Shown here piece by piece: positions 10,564 through 20,171 of a stretch of DNA of 42,199 nt (its first letter is position 1; every line of letters begins with the position of its first letter). The stretch is from positions 1 through 42,199 of the forward strand of contig JAKSYS010000553.1 in assembly GCA_022925895.1 (NCBI GenBank), given 5' to 3'. The notes beneath the pieces are model-generated. The model was not told the DNA's origin, ran no database searches, and saw only the letters and a program-made list of their open reading frames with translations. This DNA is from Fragilaria crotonensis. Taxonomy: Eukaryota; Bacillariophyta; Fragilariophyceae; Fragilariales; Fragilariaceae. The translations under genes were made by a program, and so were the position numbers.

Positions 10564-13463
10564 GATGCTGACTCCCCGCCTTGAGAGCTTTTGTCGTTGT
10601 ATCGACTCTCAAGGTCGGTGGCGATATCGTCCAACTTTGTTGTTGCGTGTTGCGGGAGATCGGTGGGGTCATCGACAGGTAGTGGTGTATTCACTGCCTG
10701 AGATAAAGGGGCCAAATTATCTGGTTCTTGATGCTGTGATGCAGCTACATGGTCCTCCGCTGGATCTTTTTCTTTGCAACCTGTCCGATATTTCTTTTTA
10801 ATGGGTGACGAGAACGTAACCCTGTCCAGCTGACGGTTTGGAGGTTCAGGAGAGGTGGAATGTTGCATGTCATCGTCATCCTCTGCGCGATCCTCTCTAA
10901 TTGTCATGGGTTCGCTGCCATTCGTCCGACCATTCTGTATGTGTGTCTGGGCTATCATGTCCATGAGTGCCGATATCTTATCGCTGAGTTTGTTCACTGT
11001 GCCCCCAACTCCGGCTTGTGTTTCCATAACATTCATTAGGTTCCCTTGCATCACGTCGAACCTGTGATCTAAATCATCGAATCTTGTAAATTGTCTCTCC
11101 ATGCGTTCTAGTCGCTCAGTGTTAATACGGTCCTTCCGATCAAACTCCTTTTGTTGACGCTGGATTCGAGCGTCGATTTCTTGAAATCGAGCCGTGGACG
11201 TTGACATGGAGGACAACCTGGAATTGATGGAATGATTCGAATCAGTGGACGCCTCCGTTTGAACTGTAGACCGCAGCCCGTATTGATCTCGAAGCGAGTC
11301 CAATGGAGTAGGAGGCATTGTTGGCTTTGACGTTCTGTCCGTATCCACGGATGGACGCGAGTCTCCATGTTGGGAAGACACAGACTTTGTTGATGGGTTA
11401 TGTTCCTCGGATCCTCTAGGTGTTCTTCGGAGAGACTCCGATCTTGAGTCGGATTCGTCGGATGTCTCAACACTTCCGGCTGTTCTTGTTTGTTTCCACG
11501 ATTCAGTTGAAGAGATTAATTTGTCGATAAAAGACAAATTAGCATTTACTTTAGAGACCACGTGTATCACTGTTGGAGGAGGTCCTATAGCGTCTCTGAA
11601 TCGTTCCTCTCTAATCGAAAAAGGAAACACTCGACGGCGGTACTCTTCAAACTCTTTGCGAACCGTGTCTTCGTGCTGAGGAGCCATCAGGAGAAATGAT
11701 TTTTGGTCGTATCCGCCATTAACGACGTCGACATGCGCTGATTCGTGTCCCTCCGCAGATGTAATAGATGCTGCCCAGTCCCTTGTAGTTCTCTCCATTT
11801 TTGTGCCATCCGGGAAAAACTCAGTCCTTACGGTATCCAAATTGTTAATCATTGGTGACAATTGAATGTATCGGAGCGATTTGATATAGGAATCATGCTT
11901 CTCAAACAATTTCATAGCTTCTGCCATGGTCATCTTCGCAAACGCAAATCTGGGAATATAAACGCCGGTACCCGATCCGTCCAAAGCAGAGAGTAGGGTC
12001 TGGCTCAAGGAATGGACATGATTTTTCCCGCATTGGACCACGAGATGATTAATGTCTTGGTCGAAAGGCGTGCGGCGATGAAGAACAATATTAAAGAAGG
12101 GAGTCGTGTCAGGAAGCTTGCTGCGTAAACTCTGCAGAAACCGGGTGCGATGAGTGGTACGAGGAGCTTTGAGGAGGATATATCCTGAGATAACATCTTC
12201 TCCGCTTGTGCTCTTGGAATTTGAAAACGAAGCCGTAACGTTATTCCGCTTAAAGGCTTCCTGAACTCTGGGCTGATTCTTCCAGGAAAAGGACGGTTTC
12301 GTAGTAAAACCAAAACGAATAGGAACGATGATTTGAGATTGGGAAGGTAGAACAGACAGGGAGGGAGCGATGTACGATCGCAGTTCCTCTTGTGACATTT
12401 TTGAAATGGAGTTGCAATGTTCCGTTCCTTCATCTGTCCATCTGTATAGGAGGCCATCTTCATCTCGAAAAATATCATTAAGAAGCGAGTGGATTTCAGC
12501 TGACAAGGCACTCGACTTCTGGGATAAGGCAAGAGCGACCACGTCTGCAGTCGTTTTCCAACGGAGTGAGATACGAATTGTACCATCGTTAATTGGGATG
12601 TTCAGGTTTGGAATAAGTGCAGACATCTTGCCATCCGTAGACGATGTGAATGAATTAGAGTCCTCCTTTCTTTCATTCGCGCGTGTGTGACTAATGGATG
12701 GCATGTTGGTTGCCTGCAAGTTTGACTTAATGGGCGGTCGGTTCGGAGTCAACTGGATCGGTGGGTTTTTGTGAACTGTCTTTTCGGGAATTTGAAGCTC
12801 GACTTCCATTGGTTCGTCATCTTGTTCCTCTGGAATTGGGGGTGTGGTGAATGCAAGTTGCTGTTTGAAGAGATCTGTAGTCTTGAGGACTATAGGCGTC
12901 TTCTTCAACGTTGAGGTTGCTTTCCTAGTCTGAGTACGACGTTTGGCCTTTGCCGAACTGATGACCTTATTCCAGGAATAAATGTTGGACGCACGCTTTG
13001 CCCAGTCCTCGAAACCAATAGTAGTTGTATCCACCGGGAGAACCTTGTCGGTGTGAACGGATAAATAAGGTAGCGAGAACGTATTGGCCCAAACATGAAG
13101 TTTCTGTGGAACATCAATCTTGCGATCGATATGGTACATGTATCGGTACCATACAACCAGATGAAGTTGGAGTTGATCGCTGTCGAAGTTGTTCCAGATT
13201 GGTTCGAACTGGGTGAAGGGCATGATATTGCGTCCGAGAGTAGCAAACCTATGCCAGACAGTCGGAGTGGTATCGTTGCGTTGGACGGTTTCCTCATAGA
13301 TTCGTTTGACGCGTTCGTTCTGCGTTTCAGACAAATGTTCTGGAGGAATGTCGATATCGGGAAAATCCTTCCAATCTTTCAATAAGAAACCAAAGGAATC
13401 GTCAGTGTCAGGTGGAAGAGACATAAGGAGAACTGGGGACGGGGGCTCCGCTGCTTCGGTCAT
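10560..13463 (-). CDS. ORF1 (gag-like) protein of non-LTR retrotransposon
   Basis: A 967-aa protein from the ATG at 13463, chosen because its context (accaccATGacc) is favourable and the upstream in-frame part looks like untranslated DNA. I recognise no catalytic domain. A basic patch (KAKRRTQTRK) lies near residue 180. A folded-looking central region includes FGFTTKPSFSWKNQP. A Ser/Asp-rich linker follows, then a strong coiled coil (ARIQRQQKEFDRKDRI to DHRFDVMQGN, roughly residues 775-830) and an acidic tail with a basic KKKYR motif. Position, size and coiled coil fit a LINE ORF1 nucleic-acid chaperone or particle protein. No CCHC knuckle was seen. Function is inferred from context. Confidence 0.8.
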   Translation of the reverse strand: MTEAAEPPSPVLLMSLPPDTDDSFGFLLKDWKDFPDIDIPPEHLSETQNERVKRIYEETVQRNDTTPTVWHRFATLGRNIMPFTQFEPIWNNFDSDQLQLHLVVWYRYMYHIDRKIDVPQKLHVWANTFSLPYLSVHTDKVLPVDTTTIGFEDWAKRASNIYSWNKVISSAKAKRRTQTRKATSTLKKTPIVLKTTDLFKQQLAFTTPPIPEEQDDEPMEVELQIPEKTVHKNPPIQLTPNRPPIKSNLQATNMPSISHTRANERKEDSNSFTSSTDGKMSALIPNLNIPINDGTIRISLRWKTTADVVALALSQKSSALSAEIHSLLNDIFRDEDGLLYRWTDEGTEHCNSISKMSQEELRSYIAPSLSVLPSQSQIIVPIRFGFTTKPSFSWKNQPRVQEAFKRNNVTASFSNSKSTSGEDVISGYILLKAPRTTHRTRFLQSLRSKLPDTTPFFNIVLHRRTPFDQDINHLVVQCGKNHVHSLSQTLLSALDGSGTGVYIPRFAFAKMTMAEAMKLFEKHDSYIKSLRYIQLSPMINNLDTVRTEFFPDGTKMERTTRDWAASITSAEGHESAHVDVVNGGYDQKSFLLMAPQHEDTVRKEFEEYRRRVFPFSIREERFRDAIGPPPTVIHVVSKVNANLSFIDKLISSTESWKQTRTAGSVETSDESDSRSESLRRTPRGSEEHNPSTKSVSSQHGDSRPSVDTDRTSKPTMPPTPLDSLRDQYGLRSTVQTEASTDSNHSINSRLSSMSTSTARFQEIDARIQRQQKEFDRKDRINTERLERMERQFTRFDDLDHRFDVMQGNLMNVMETQAGVGGTVNKLSDKISALMDMIAQTHIQNGRTNGSEPMTIREDRAEDDDDMQHSTSPEPPNRQLDRVTFSSPIKKKYRTGCKEKDPAEDHVAASQHQEPDNLAPLSQAVNTPLPVDDPTDLPQHATTKLDDIATDLESRYNDKSSQGGESAS

Positions 13464-14017
13464 GGTGGTGACGCGCACGAAGGCCTCGGTGGTTTTACTA
13501 CGGTAAAGCGGTTGACGGACGGACTGGTGTTTCAAATTCTTAATACTAGAAATTGTGTGTCGCATGTACTCCAGTCTCCAGTAATAGGGAGTACTGTAGT
13601 AGATTACACGAATGGTATGGCATACATGCATGGTTTCGCTAGAGTACTTCTCTACTGGAGTACTACAACCATGTACGAGGTTTTGGTGTAGTCCGGAGTT
13701 GGGCGTGCGGATTGGGATCTGTGGATTGTGTTTGACCTTGACACGACCGAACACTCATTCCTCACAAAATACTTGCCCATGTCGCGAAGCAAATCAATGC
13801 CTGACTATCAATGGAAGTGACTGAAGATTAATCGCGCTGCACACTCATGATATCAAGCTGAAGGCTAATGCGTAAGTCCAAACGCATGTTGCTGATACGT
13901 GATACCTGAGGCTACAGACAATTTCGCTTGCAAGGATAGGGCAATACAAGGCATGCTAGTTTCGAAAAGATAATTTAATGTCATGAAGCGAGACGCATAA
14001 CCATCATCAGAGACTAA
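13464..14017. other. Retrotransposon 5' flank / intergenic
   Basis: No independent gene is supported. The retrotransposon 5' UTR and internal promoter should lie at its left part. The in-frame extension of ORF1 up to 13754 begins with GTG and lacks protein-like character. GTAC/AGTAC words cluster at 13564-13672 (gtactccag, gagtactac). The right part is the 3' flank of the crotonase-family gene, whose stop is at 14018. Confidence 0.45.
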
Positions 14018-14917
14018 TTACTTCCGACTGTACTCATCGAACGTTGGATCCACGCGGCCCACCACAGCATCCAGCCCAGCTCCCCAATCTCCTCGATTGT
14101 AGCAGACAGCTTGTGCATAGGCTTCACGCAGCAAGGTTGACTCTAAACCTTCGTCTTGGCGATGTCGCAAGGTTTGTATCATTGAGCGAATAGACACCGG
14201 GTGCTGGGCCGCAACTTCTTCAGCAAGTTTGTGTGCTTCGTCCTTAACTTTGTCAGCCTCGACCAACCGGTTCACCAAACCCAATTCGAAGGCTTCTTCA
14301 CCGGAGAGGAACCTACCGGTCAGTAGAATTTCATTTACTTTAGCCGACGATCCCAGCGATTGTTGCAGTAGATGTGAAACGCCCATGCCAGTGTGGATAC
14401 CCAATTTGCTAAAGGTGAAGCCGAACTTGCGAGGTCCAGGCGAGGTGACTCGCATATCACATGCCAAGGCCAAGCCAACGCCTGCACCAACAGCTGGTCC
14501 TTGGATTGCGGCGACGACAGGCACCGGTAAGCTTCGAATGCATAGGAAGGATTTGTAGAAACTCAACATGGCATCGGAATTCTTGTGCACAGGATACTTC
14601 CCAAGGGATTGAAGCCAATCAAAGTTTCCTCCAGCAGAAAATGCGAAATCTCCAGAACTCTGAAGCACCATGGCATTGATATTCTTGGAGCCTTCTGTGA
14701 GGTCCGCGTGAATATGTCGGATCGCTGCGGAGAATTCTCTCCCCATCTCCACGGTCAAGGCGTTGTAGGTTTTAGGGGATTCCAACGTTATCGTTCCAAC
14801 TTTTTTCACCTCATCAAGTTCCCAGGAGACCAGCGAACTCGTGGAGAGAAGCCTATTGAGGGTCCGCGGCCTCCAAAGTGCGGTTGATGTTAATTGGCGT
14901 GGGCGCATCATGGTCAT
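14018..14917 (-). CDS. Enoyl-CoA hydratase/isomerase (crotonase) family protein, probably mitochondrial
   Basis: A 299-aa crotonase-fold protein acting on acyl-CoA thioesters. The N terminus (MTMMRPRQLTSTALWRPRTL, rich in Arg/Ser/Thr/Leu, no acids for ~30 residues) looks like a mitochondrial targeting peptide. Crotonase landmarks are FAFSAGGNFDWL (oxyanion-hole strand, ~110-121), AAIQGPAVGAGVGLALACDM (second oxyanion-hole Gly and helix, ~161-180), KFGFTFSKLGIHTGMGVSHL, and LLTGRFLSGEEAFELGLVN. By eye, neither classical hydratase Glu is present: the first site is Gly in GVGLALACD and the second is in TFSKLG. The reaction could therefore be isomerisation, hydrolysis or another crotonase chemistry. 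The length matches the family plus a presequence, and no introns are needed. A role in beta-oxidation or amino-acid breakdown is inference. Confidence 0.85.
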   Translation of the reverse strand: MTMMRPRQLTSTALWRPRTLNRLLSTSSLVSWELDEVKKVGTITLESPKTYNALTVEMGREFSAAIRHIHADLTEGSKNINAMVLQSSGDFAFSAGGNFDWLQSLGKYPVHKNSDAMLSFYKSFLCIRSLPVPVVAAIQGPAVGAGVGLALACDMRVTSPGPRKFGFTFSKLGIHTGMGVSHLLQQSLGSSAKVNEILLTGRFLSGEEAFELGLVNRLVEADKVKDEAHKLAEEVAAQHPVSIRSMIQTLRHRQDEGLESTLLREAYAQAVCYNRGDWGAGLDAVVGRVDPTFDEYSRK

Positions 14918-15299
14918 CGGTTGTTAGCGTGGAGGTTTTGATCAGTTTTCCCACAAAGGATATAATACTTGGATCAACTTCCCACATCAGGGTTCTCATT
15001 TGTCAGCGGAGTACAGTATGCCTACATTGGGGTACTCCAGTACAAGTATGGCTAAGTATAAGATACAGTTCGTGTTTTTTGTGTCCTAGAGTATACACGA
15101 GTCACACAGGAAACGGGAATGCACTTCGGACGCCCGCGTCCCACGCCCCTTGGCGACAGCTTCAATCGCCGGCGCAACAAGCAATCATCCCTGAACACTC
15201 AATGCCCGTTGCGCATTGGCAGACAAGCGACATCGCATTACACTGTTCTGTTGTTTTGATTACGCTCATTCGATTGGAAACTCGATTTCGTTTCTCATC
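14918..15299. promoter_or_regulatory. Divergent promoter region
   Basis: About 380 bp separate the crotonase-family start (minus) from the small membrane-protein start (plus), so both promoters should lie here. A GTAC-word cluster is present at about 15009-15055 (gagtacagtatg, ggtactccagtac). No TATA box is assigned. Confidence 0.4.
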
Positions 15300-15747
15300 A
15301 TGACATCACCGCTTGAAGTTGATCCAGGTATAGATCCGAATGATTCGCTGCAGCCGACCGGAGGATACCGACGAGGGCAACGTGACCAGGTGTCGGTTCC
15401 TCAGCCCTACTCTCTGAGCGATAACAGACACGTACTGGCGCTGCCTTATGTGTTTCTTATCCTCGTTATGCAATCCATGTATCAGCTCATGAAGCAAATC
15501 GTTGGGGATCCCGCTAACATGGTGCGTGAATTTTTTTGCGGTGAATCAAGAAGTGAACGACATACTGCAAGAACTTCCTGAAGAACAGAAAGAGCAACGA
15601 CGTCAGATCGAAAGTGCCCACGAAGAGCAAATCGACCAACGCCATAGACTGGAGGTACTGCAACGCCGAATACAGACATTTGAGGAACGGAGAGCTGCCC
15701 GGGAAAGCAACTATGAGATTCCAGATTTAAAGATTGCTCCTGAATGA
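15300..15747 (+). CDS. Small membrane / coiled-coil protein (frame break in T7 run)
   Basis: An unrecognised protein of about 148 aa if one base of the T7 run at 15531-15537 is ignored. ATG 15300 opens a polar N terminus, then one hydrophobic helix (VLALPYVFLILVMQSMYQLM, ~residues 45-64). Downstream of the T-run the second frame gives a charged, Gln/Glu/Arg-rich helix (EVNDILQELPEEQKEQRRQI onward) predicted to form a coiled coil. The two halves meet exactly at the homopolymer, and no intron with usable splice sites fits there, so they most likely belong to one gene with a real or technical one-base insertion. It is transcribed away from the crotonase-family gene. Function is unknown. Confidence 0.6.
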
Positions 15748-16151
15748 ATGAAGAACCCTGAATCATCTTGCGCGTGGGGCACAGAATAAGATCGTACTCA
15801 GAGAGCTTGCTATAACATGCGTGCTTACACCGGCGCTACCTCGTTGTAATCTCACTAAAACGCTCATTCTCTATCATTAAGAAAATCACCATTATTCCGT
15901 ATAGCGTATGAAATATAGCATCGCTAGCGTACAGTATTGTTTCCGGGTTCGTGGTACATTACTTCAGCTTTAGCACCGCGGTATGCAGAATCGCTATAGC
16001 TGCAACGTGTTGCACTACCAGTACCAGGTACAACAGGTAGTCACACACACACTCAACACTCGACCTTCAGCTCATCAAATGCGACGACCGGTCTGCCACC
16101 TAGCACACCTTGGCAGAGATATCAACAGTGACGAAGGCCGCAACGTGCGGC
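15748..16151. other. Intergenic region
   Basis: No gene is supported. It holds the 3' end of the small membrane-protein gene and the presumed promoter of the following small gene. Nothing repetitive or RNA-like was recognised. Confidence 0.4.
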
Positions 16152-16547
16152 ATGGTTACCACCCAGAAACCAGAATCAGCAACAAAGCCAGATTCCTCTT
16201 CCGGACAAGACGAGAAACGATCGTCAACGACGGACGTTGGAAAGCTGAGCAGGGCGTGGAGGTCGTTAGTTTCGTCGATAGTGGTGACGACGAGGTCGGC
16301 TGAAAAGGTGGCGACGAACCCTGACAGTAATTCCAAGGAATTGGAGGACGCAGTTGAACAGACTGTGAAAGCTCGACAAGAGTTTCGACGATGCATCACC
16401 ACACTTGAGGCTCAATTGTTGGGACAGGCGAAAGAGACGGAAGCCCTCCTTGGGTTGCTTCAAAGTCAACCGAGGCTCGGTCACAAGCGAAAGCGACAAG
16501 AACTTGAGAATGGTAATGTCAAGGAAGCCACACTGCATTATAGTTGA
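16152..16547 (+). CDS. Small hypothetical protein, helical and charged
   Basis: A 131-aa frame from the ATG at 16152; the frame is open a little upstream but only from a TTG. The first third is polar and Ser/Thr/Lys-rich. Residues ~55-115 look helical, with heptad-like spacing (ELEDAVEQTVKARQEF, then LLGQAKETEALLGLLQ). The end is basic (GHKRKRQ). I recognise no family. It is convergent with the acyl-CoA synthetase, 73 bp from its stop, which fits compact diatom gene spacing. An upstream exon is possible. Confidence is moderate to low because the evidence is mainly frame length and amphipathic composition. Confidence 0.4.
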   Translation: MVTTQKPESATKPDSSSGQDEKRSSTTDVGKLSRAWRSLVSSIVVTTRSAEKVATNPDSNSKELEDAVEQTVKARQEFRRCITTLEAQLLGQAKETEALLGLLQSQPRLGHKRKRQELENGNVKEATLHYS

Positions 16548-16619
16548 AAATCCAGTAAGAATTTGCCATTACTATGCAATAATTTACAAGTGTGTCTGTG
16601 AGCGTATTGGAAGGAACGT

Positions 16620-19009
16620 TCAGAGTTTCTCTCCGTAACGTTCCATGACACTGGCTCGCTTCACCTTGTACGACTGTGTGAGAAGACCGTTGACCATGGC
16701 AAAAGGCTCAAGTGTTATGTAGATTTCATTCACTTGTTCCCATGCCCGGAAACCTTTGGTTGCCCTTTTGGTATCTGCCACTAGCGCATTCTTTAAGGAG
16801 TCTGCTTGTCGCAGCCTTTCGGCAGCACTGCTGAGGATAACAGCATTTTGCTTCCAGTCCTCGGGCGTGCACTTTGGATCGTTGATTTTTTCATTTGCTT
16901 TTTGAAGGACCTCCCCGTCCTGTGCTTGCAAGAAACCAGCATTGACCAGTTCACTTGGATTCAGCACAACGATGGCCACTAGCTTCCTCCCATCCTGTCC
17001 CGTCAACATGACCTGTTCGATCAGGTCAGAGGTACTCAAGATGGCATCCTCGATTGGAGACGGTTCAATGTTTTCACCATTGGACAGAACAATGGTATCC
17101 TTCGCTCGACCAGTCAAGATCAGGTCACCAGTGGCTGGGTTGATCATCCCCAAATCTCCGGTATCGAACCAACCAAACTTGTCGATCGCCTTTGCGGTAG
17201 CATCAGGATTCTTGTAGTAGCCTCGCATAACTTGTGGACCTCTACCAAGGATGACGCCTGGAGTACCATTCGGCAAAGCTGCTCTCTCAATGTCTCCAGC
17301 TTTCGCCTCCGGATCCACAACACGTATCTCCGTCTCAAAGGTTGCCTTTCCTGTGCATCCCGCAGTCACTAAGTTAGCATCCTTGCGACGATGCGCCAAC
17401 AGAGGCGAACATTCGGTGAGACCGTATCCAACAATAATGGATAATCCGCAATTCTCATAAAAAGTCTCTAGAGAGCTAGCCAAAGCACTGCCTCCAGAAA
17501 TAATTGTCTTAATATGACCTCCAAAGCCATCTTGTACTTTGCTCCATACCAACTTATTTCCAACAGCGTTCACTGGGGCCAAGCACGCAACAATAAGCTT
17601 GCTCTTGATGCGTGTCAAGGTATCAGGCACGGCACTGCCAACAACAAGACCTTTTGCAATCTTGGAATGCTTGGCCTTCAATCCCGAAGTAGTCGTAAAG
17701 ATCTTTACGAGAGTCTGAGCAACCGCACTTCCTTTGGCGAATTTGTCTTGCACTCCCTGAGCGACCTTCTCCAGAACACGTGGGACCAACACCATCCACT
17801 GCGGTTTGTGCTTGGCCAGGTCATTCTTGAAACTGCGAATAGACGAGTACACAACATTGCAACCACGTGATGCCATCCACAGTTCGAATGTCCTTTCCGT
17901 GATATGCCAAACAGGAAGCAAAGATACCATCGTTTCACCGGGAAGCGGATCACCATCTTCGTAAGGCAGGCTCGGCATAATGCGATGGCCAATCTGATGC
18001 AAGAGATTGCCGTGTTCCAGCATGACTCCTTTCGGGCGACCGGTCGTTCCAGATGTGTAGACTATGGTTGACAAATCGCTCAGCCCTATGGTCGGCAGTT
18101 GGTCATCGGAAGCTGGCGTCGCACTCGCCAGCAATTCAGCAAATACCAGCACCTGGATACCGAGATCTTTTGCCATTTCCTGAATCTGGTCCGCTGATGA
18201 CTTCTCCCGGTGCAACAGAATTACCGTCTTTACTGGTCCAAACATGTCGTTCTTCAAGCCCAACCCGTTGAGGCCCTGAGCCTTTGCATCTCTCGCCAAT
18301 TTCTGCAGTAGCTTAGGACCTTGCATGACAACTAATCCAGCACTGTCCGAGTGTTCATAAATGTATCGCAATTCATCCGGTGGGGCATCGGCGCCACGAA
18401 CTGCGGATGCCCCGCCCGCGAGTTGGATCCCGTGATCGGCCATGAGCCATCGTGCCGAATTCTCTCCCAAAATGGCAACATTCTGTCCCTTTTTGACACC
18501 GAGAGACTGGAACACCGACGCTGATCGTCGCACTAGATCATCCATTTCGGAAAATGTAACATCGACAGTCTCGTCGCACATGTGTTCATCGAACAAGGCG
18601 CGTTTGGAGCCGCATATCTTTGATAGCTCGGACCACAGTTTGGGACAGTTCGTAAGGGTATCGCGCATGCGTCGGAGGTCGTTGATAAGCGGGTCGGAGG
18701 CATAATCGAGAGACCCTTCCTCGAGCAAACTGGCACGAGGTGTATTCGTCTTGGATGCCGAAACCGAGGAAACGCTATCGCCGAACAATATCTCCTGCTC
18801 GTCAGTAGACAACTGCAGGGTGTGAGAGTTTCGAAGAACAAAGCGAAGGTAATGCTTGTATGAAGATGAAAACTAACCTTTTCCGCAGTTGAGAACTGGG
18901 CCATCGAATCACGGTAGGATGATCCCTTCGTCACCATCAATGCTGGTGCGAACCCATGAATGGATGCGACCAACATCAAGAACGGTGTCAACAAGATGGA
19001 TACCTTCAT
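16620..19009 (-). CDS. Plastid-targeted long-chain acyl-CoA / acyl-ACP synthetase, spliced
   Basis: A 774-aa adenylate-forming enzyme that activates long-chain fatty acids through acyl-AMP. ATG 19009 starts exon 1 (19009-18878, 44 codons). A 65-bp intron (18813-18877; gttagt...ctgcag) joins ...STAEK to LSTDEQE in frame. Exon 1 encodes a hydrophobic signal peptide (MKVSILLTPFLMLVASIHG) followed by FAP, resembling the ASAFAP cleavage motif of diatom plastid proteins. Motifs are TSGTTGRPKG (~297-306, P-loop), LLPVWHITERTFE, VGYGLTECSPLLA, WFDTGDLG and GRAKDTIVLSNGENIEP. The closeness to cyanobacterial and plant acyl-ACP synthetases (ERT..., SIRSFKNDLAKHKPQ) suggests recycling of free fatty acids in the plastid. 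CoA versus ACP as acceptor cannot be told from sequence. Length is typical. Confidence 0.9.
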
Positions 19010-20171
19010 TTTTTGCTTCGTTTTTCTTGAGAATTTCCGAGAGCTTGATCCGATTGTCGCAACCTCGTCAATATAACAGGGGGATGGTGGCGGTTGGCGG
19101 TGCTCTTCCTTGGTTACTGCTGGCTCCTGAGCGATGCGAACATCAAACAAATCATCAAGATCTTCAACGCTTGAGGTGCTGAATCCGGGTCCACTTGGAA
19201 CTTCGTATGATTCGAAATGCACATGTCACACCAGACACCAGTGAAGTGCTGGAGTACCCCAGTACTAGTACCTGGTACTCCTCTTTACGGTACAAGTTCA
19301 GACTGTGCCCATGTTGATGTAAAGAAAGCACACACAGTCATAGACGATAAACGATAAACATTGAAGCACCTCGCTCTATGATAGCATTGGACGCAGCCAC
19401 GTAGACAAGTACCGTGGTGTCTGGAACCCAGTAATCTGCTCATGCAATGTCATACTGGTACAAGTACTATAACCAAGTACCAGCGACGTACAAAGACTGT
19501 ACAAATACAGACAAAAAACATGACTGGCGACTGGCGATTGATCGTGATCCGTGATTTAGTGGTCGTGAAGCCAATCTTGCACTACTTGGAGTACTGTACG
19601 AAATATGCTCGCAGTTGATCTCCTTTCACGAGTTACTCGAGTACCTGAGCGCACTATTGGAAACCGGATTGATGACATTTATCATGTATGTACGGAACGT
19701 GATGAAGCTTTTAATCAATTAAATGTTAATTGTCGCGTGTGGTTGGACCAATACGAACATCGACTTTAATGAACCCTTGCCATTCATGTCACAGTTGAAG
19801 GTTGAAGGAGATCTCAAAGCCTTAGGTGCGCTCGAGAACATGTTTCGGAGAGCTTTTTACCCGCTCTATATAGGCCCTTTAAAAAAATATTTATCATCCA
19901 GGATTTTATAGTCGCGGCTGACCTGGCTTGTGTTCACGAGAGGTTTGTCCCGATGCATTTGTGGTATCAAACTCACACCCAAGACCCAAGTCTCAGTTCT
20001 CCATACAAAGTGCGCTAGTGTCACAAGGACTACAAATAACTCGCCAACGCTTGCGTATGCATATAATATTGACGAACAGCCAGTTGGTTTAACATTGGTG
20101 AATCATATCAGAAAGCAGCACAGGTTGTGATTGCAAAGCGCGTGAAGTCTATCGAGACAACGAATACAACG
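19010..20171. other. Long intergenic region, divergent promoters
   Basis: About 1.16 kb between two divergent starts, without a convincing gene. Upstream of the synthetase lies a GTAC-rich block with palindromic words (19241-19291: gagtaccccagtac, agtacctggtactc; and again at 19449-19503). Short open frames around 19723-19911 and 19930-20130 lack ATG context or protein-like character; an upstream exon of the following gene cannot be excluded. No repeats or RNA genes were recognised. Confidence 0.45.

Larger units (their letters stand above)
4628..13463 (-). mobile_element. Non-LTR (LINE-like) retrotransposon, coding part
   Basis: A three-frame non-LTR retrotransposon on the minus strand: a coiled-coil ORF1 (10560-13463), an APE-like endonuclease ORF (9322-10563) and a reverse transcriptase/RNase H ORF (4628-9352). 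There are no long terminal repeats, integrase or aspartic protease, which excludes LTR elements. ORF1 stop and endonuclease start overlap as ATGA. Endonuclease and reverse transcriptase normally form one polypeptide in this class; here they are split by a one-base frame difference. The coordinates cover only coding sequence because the UTR ends, tail and target-site duplication were not identified. All three frames are long and free of internal stops, so the insertion looks recent. A lineage specific to diatoms is likely, but the clade cannot be assigned without a tree. Confidence 0.9.

Noticed and set aside
13195-13225. A ggttcgaact word resembling a tRNA T-loop.
   Set aside because: No acceptor stem or anticodon arm around it, and it lies within ORF1.
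4628-13463. A giant-virus or plasmid origin for the long reverse transcriptase region.
   Set aside because: Endonuclease, RT, RNase H and ORF1 order is that of a non-LTR retrotransposon.
13464-13754. N-terminal extension of retrotransposon ORF1.
   Set aside because: It begins at GTG and looks like translated 5' UTR; the ATG at 13463 has better context.
18813-19222. Longer first exon for the acyl-activating enzyme starting at 19222.
   Set aside because: The codon there is GTG, and the ATG at 19009 starts a proper signal peptide.
19723-20130. Two short plus-strand frames as genes.
   Set aside because: No motif, low-complexity composition and poor or missing ATG context.
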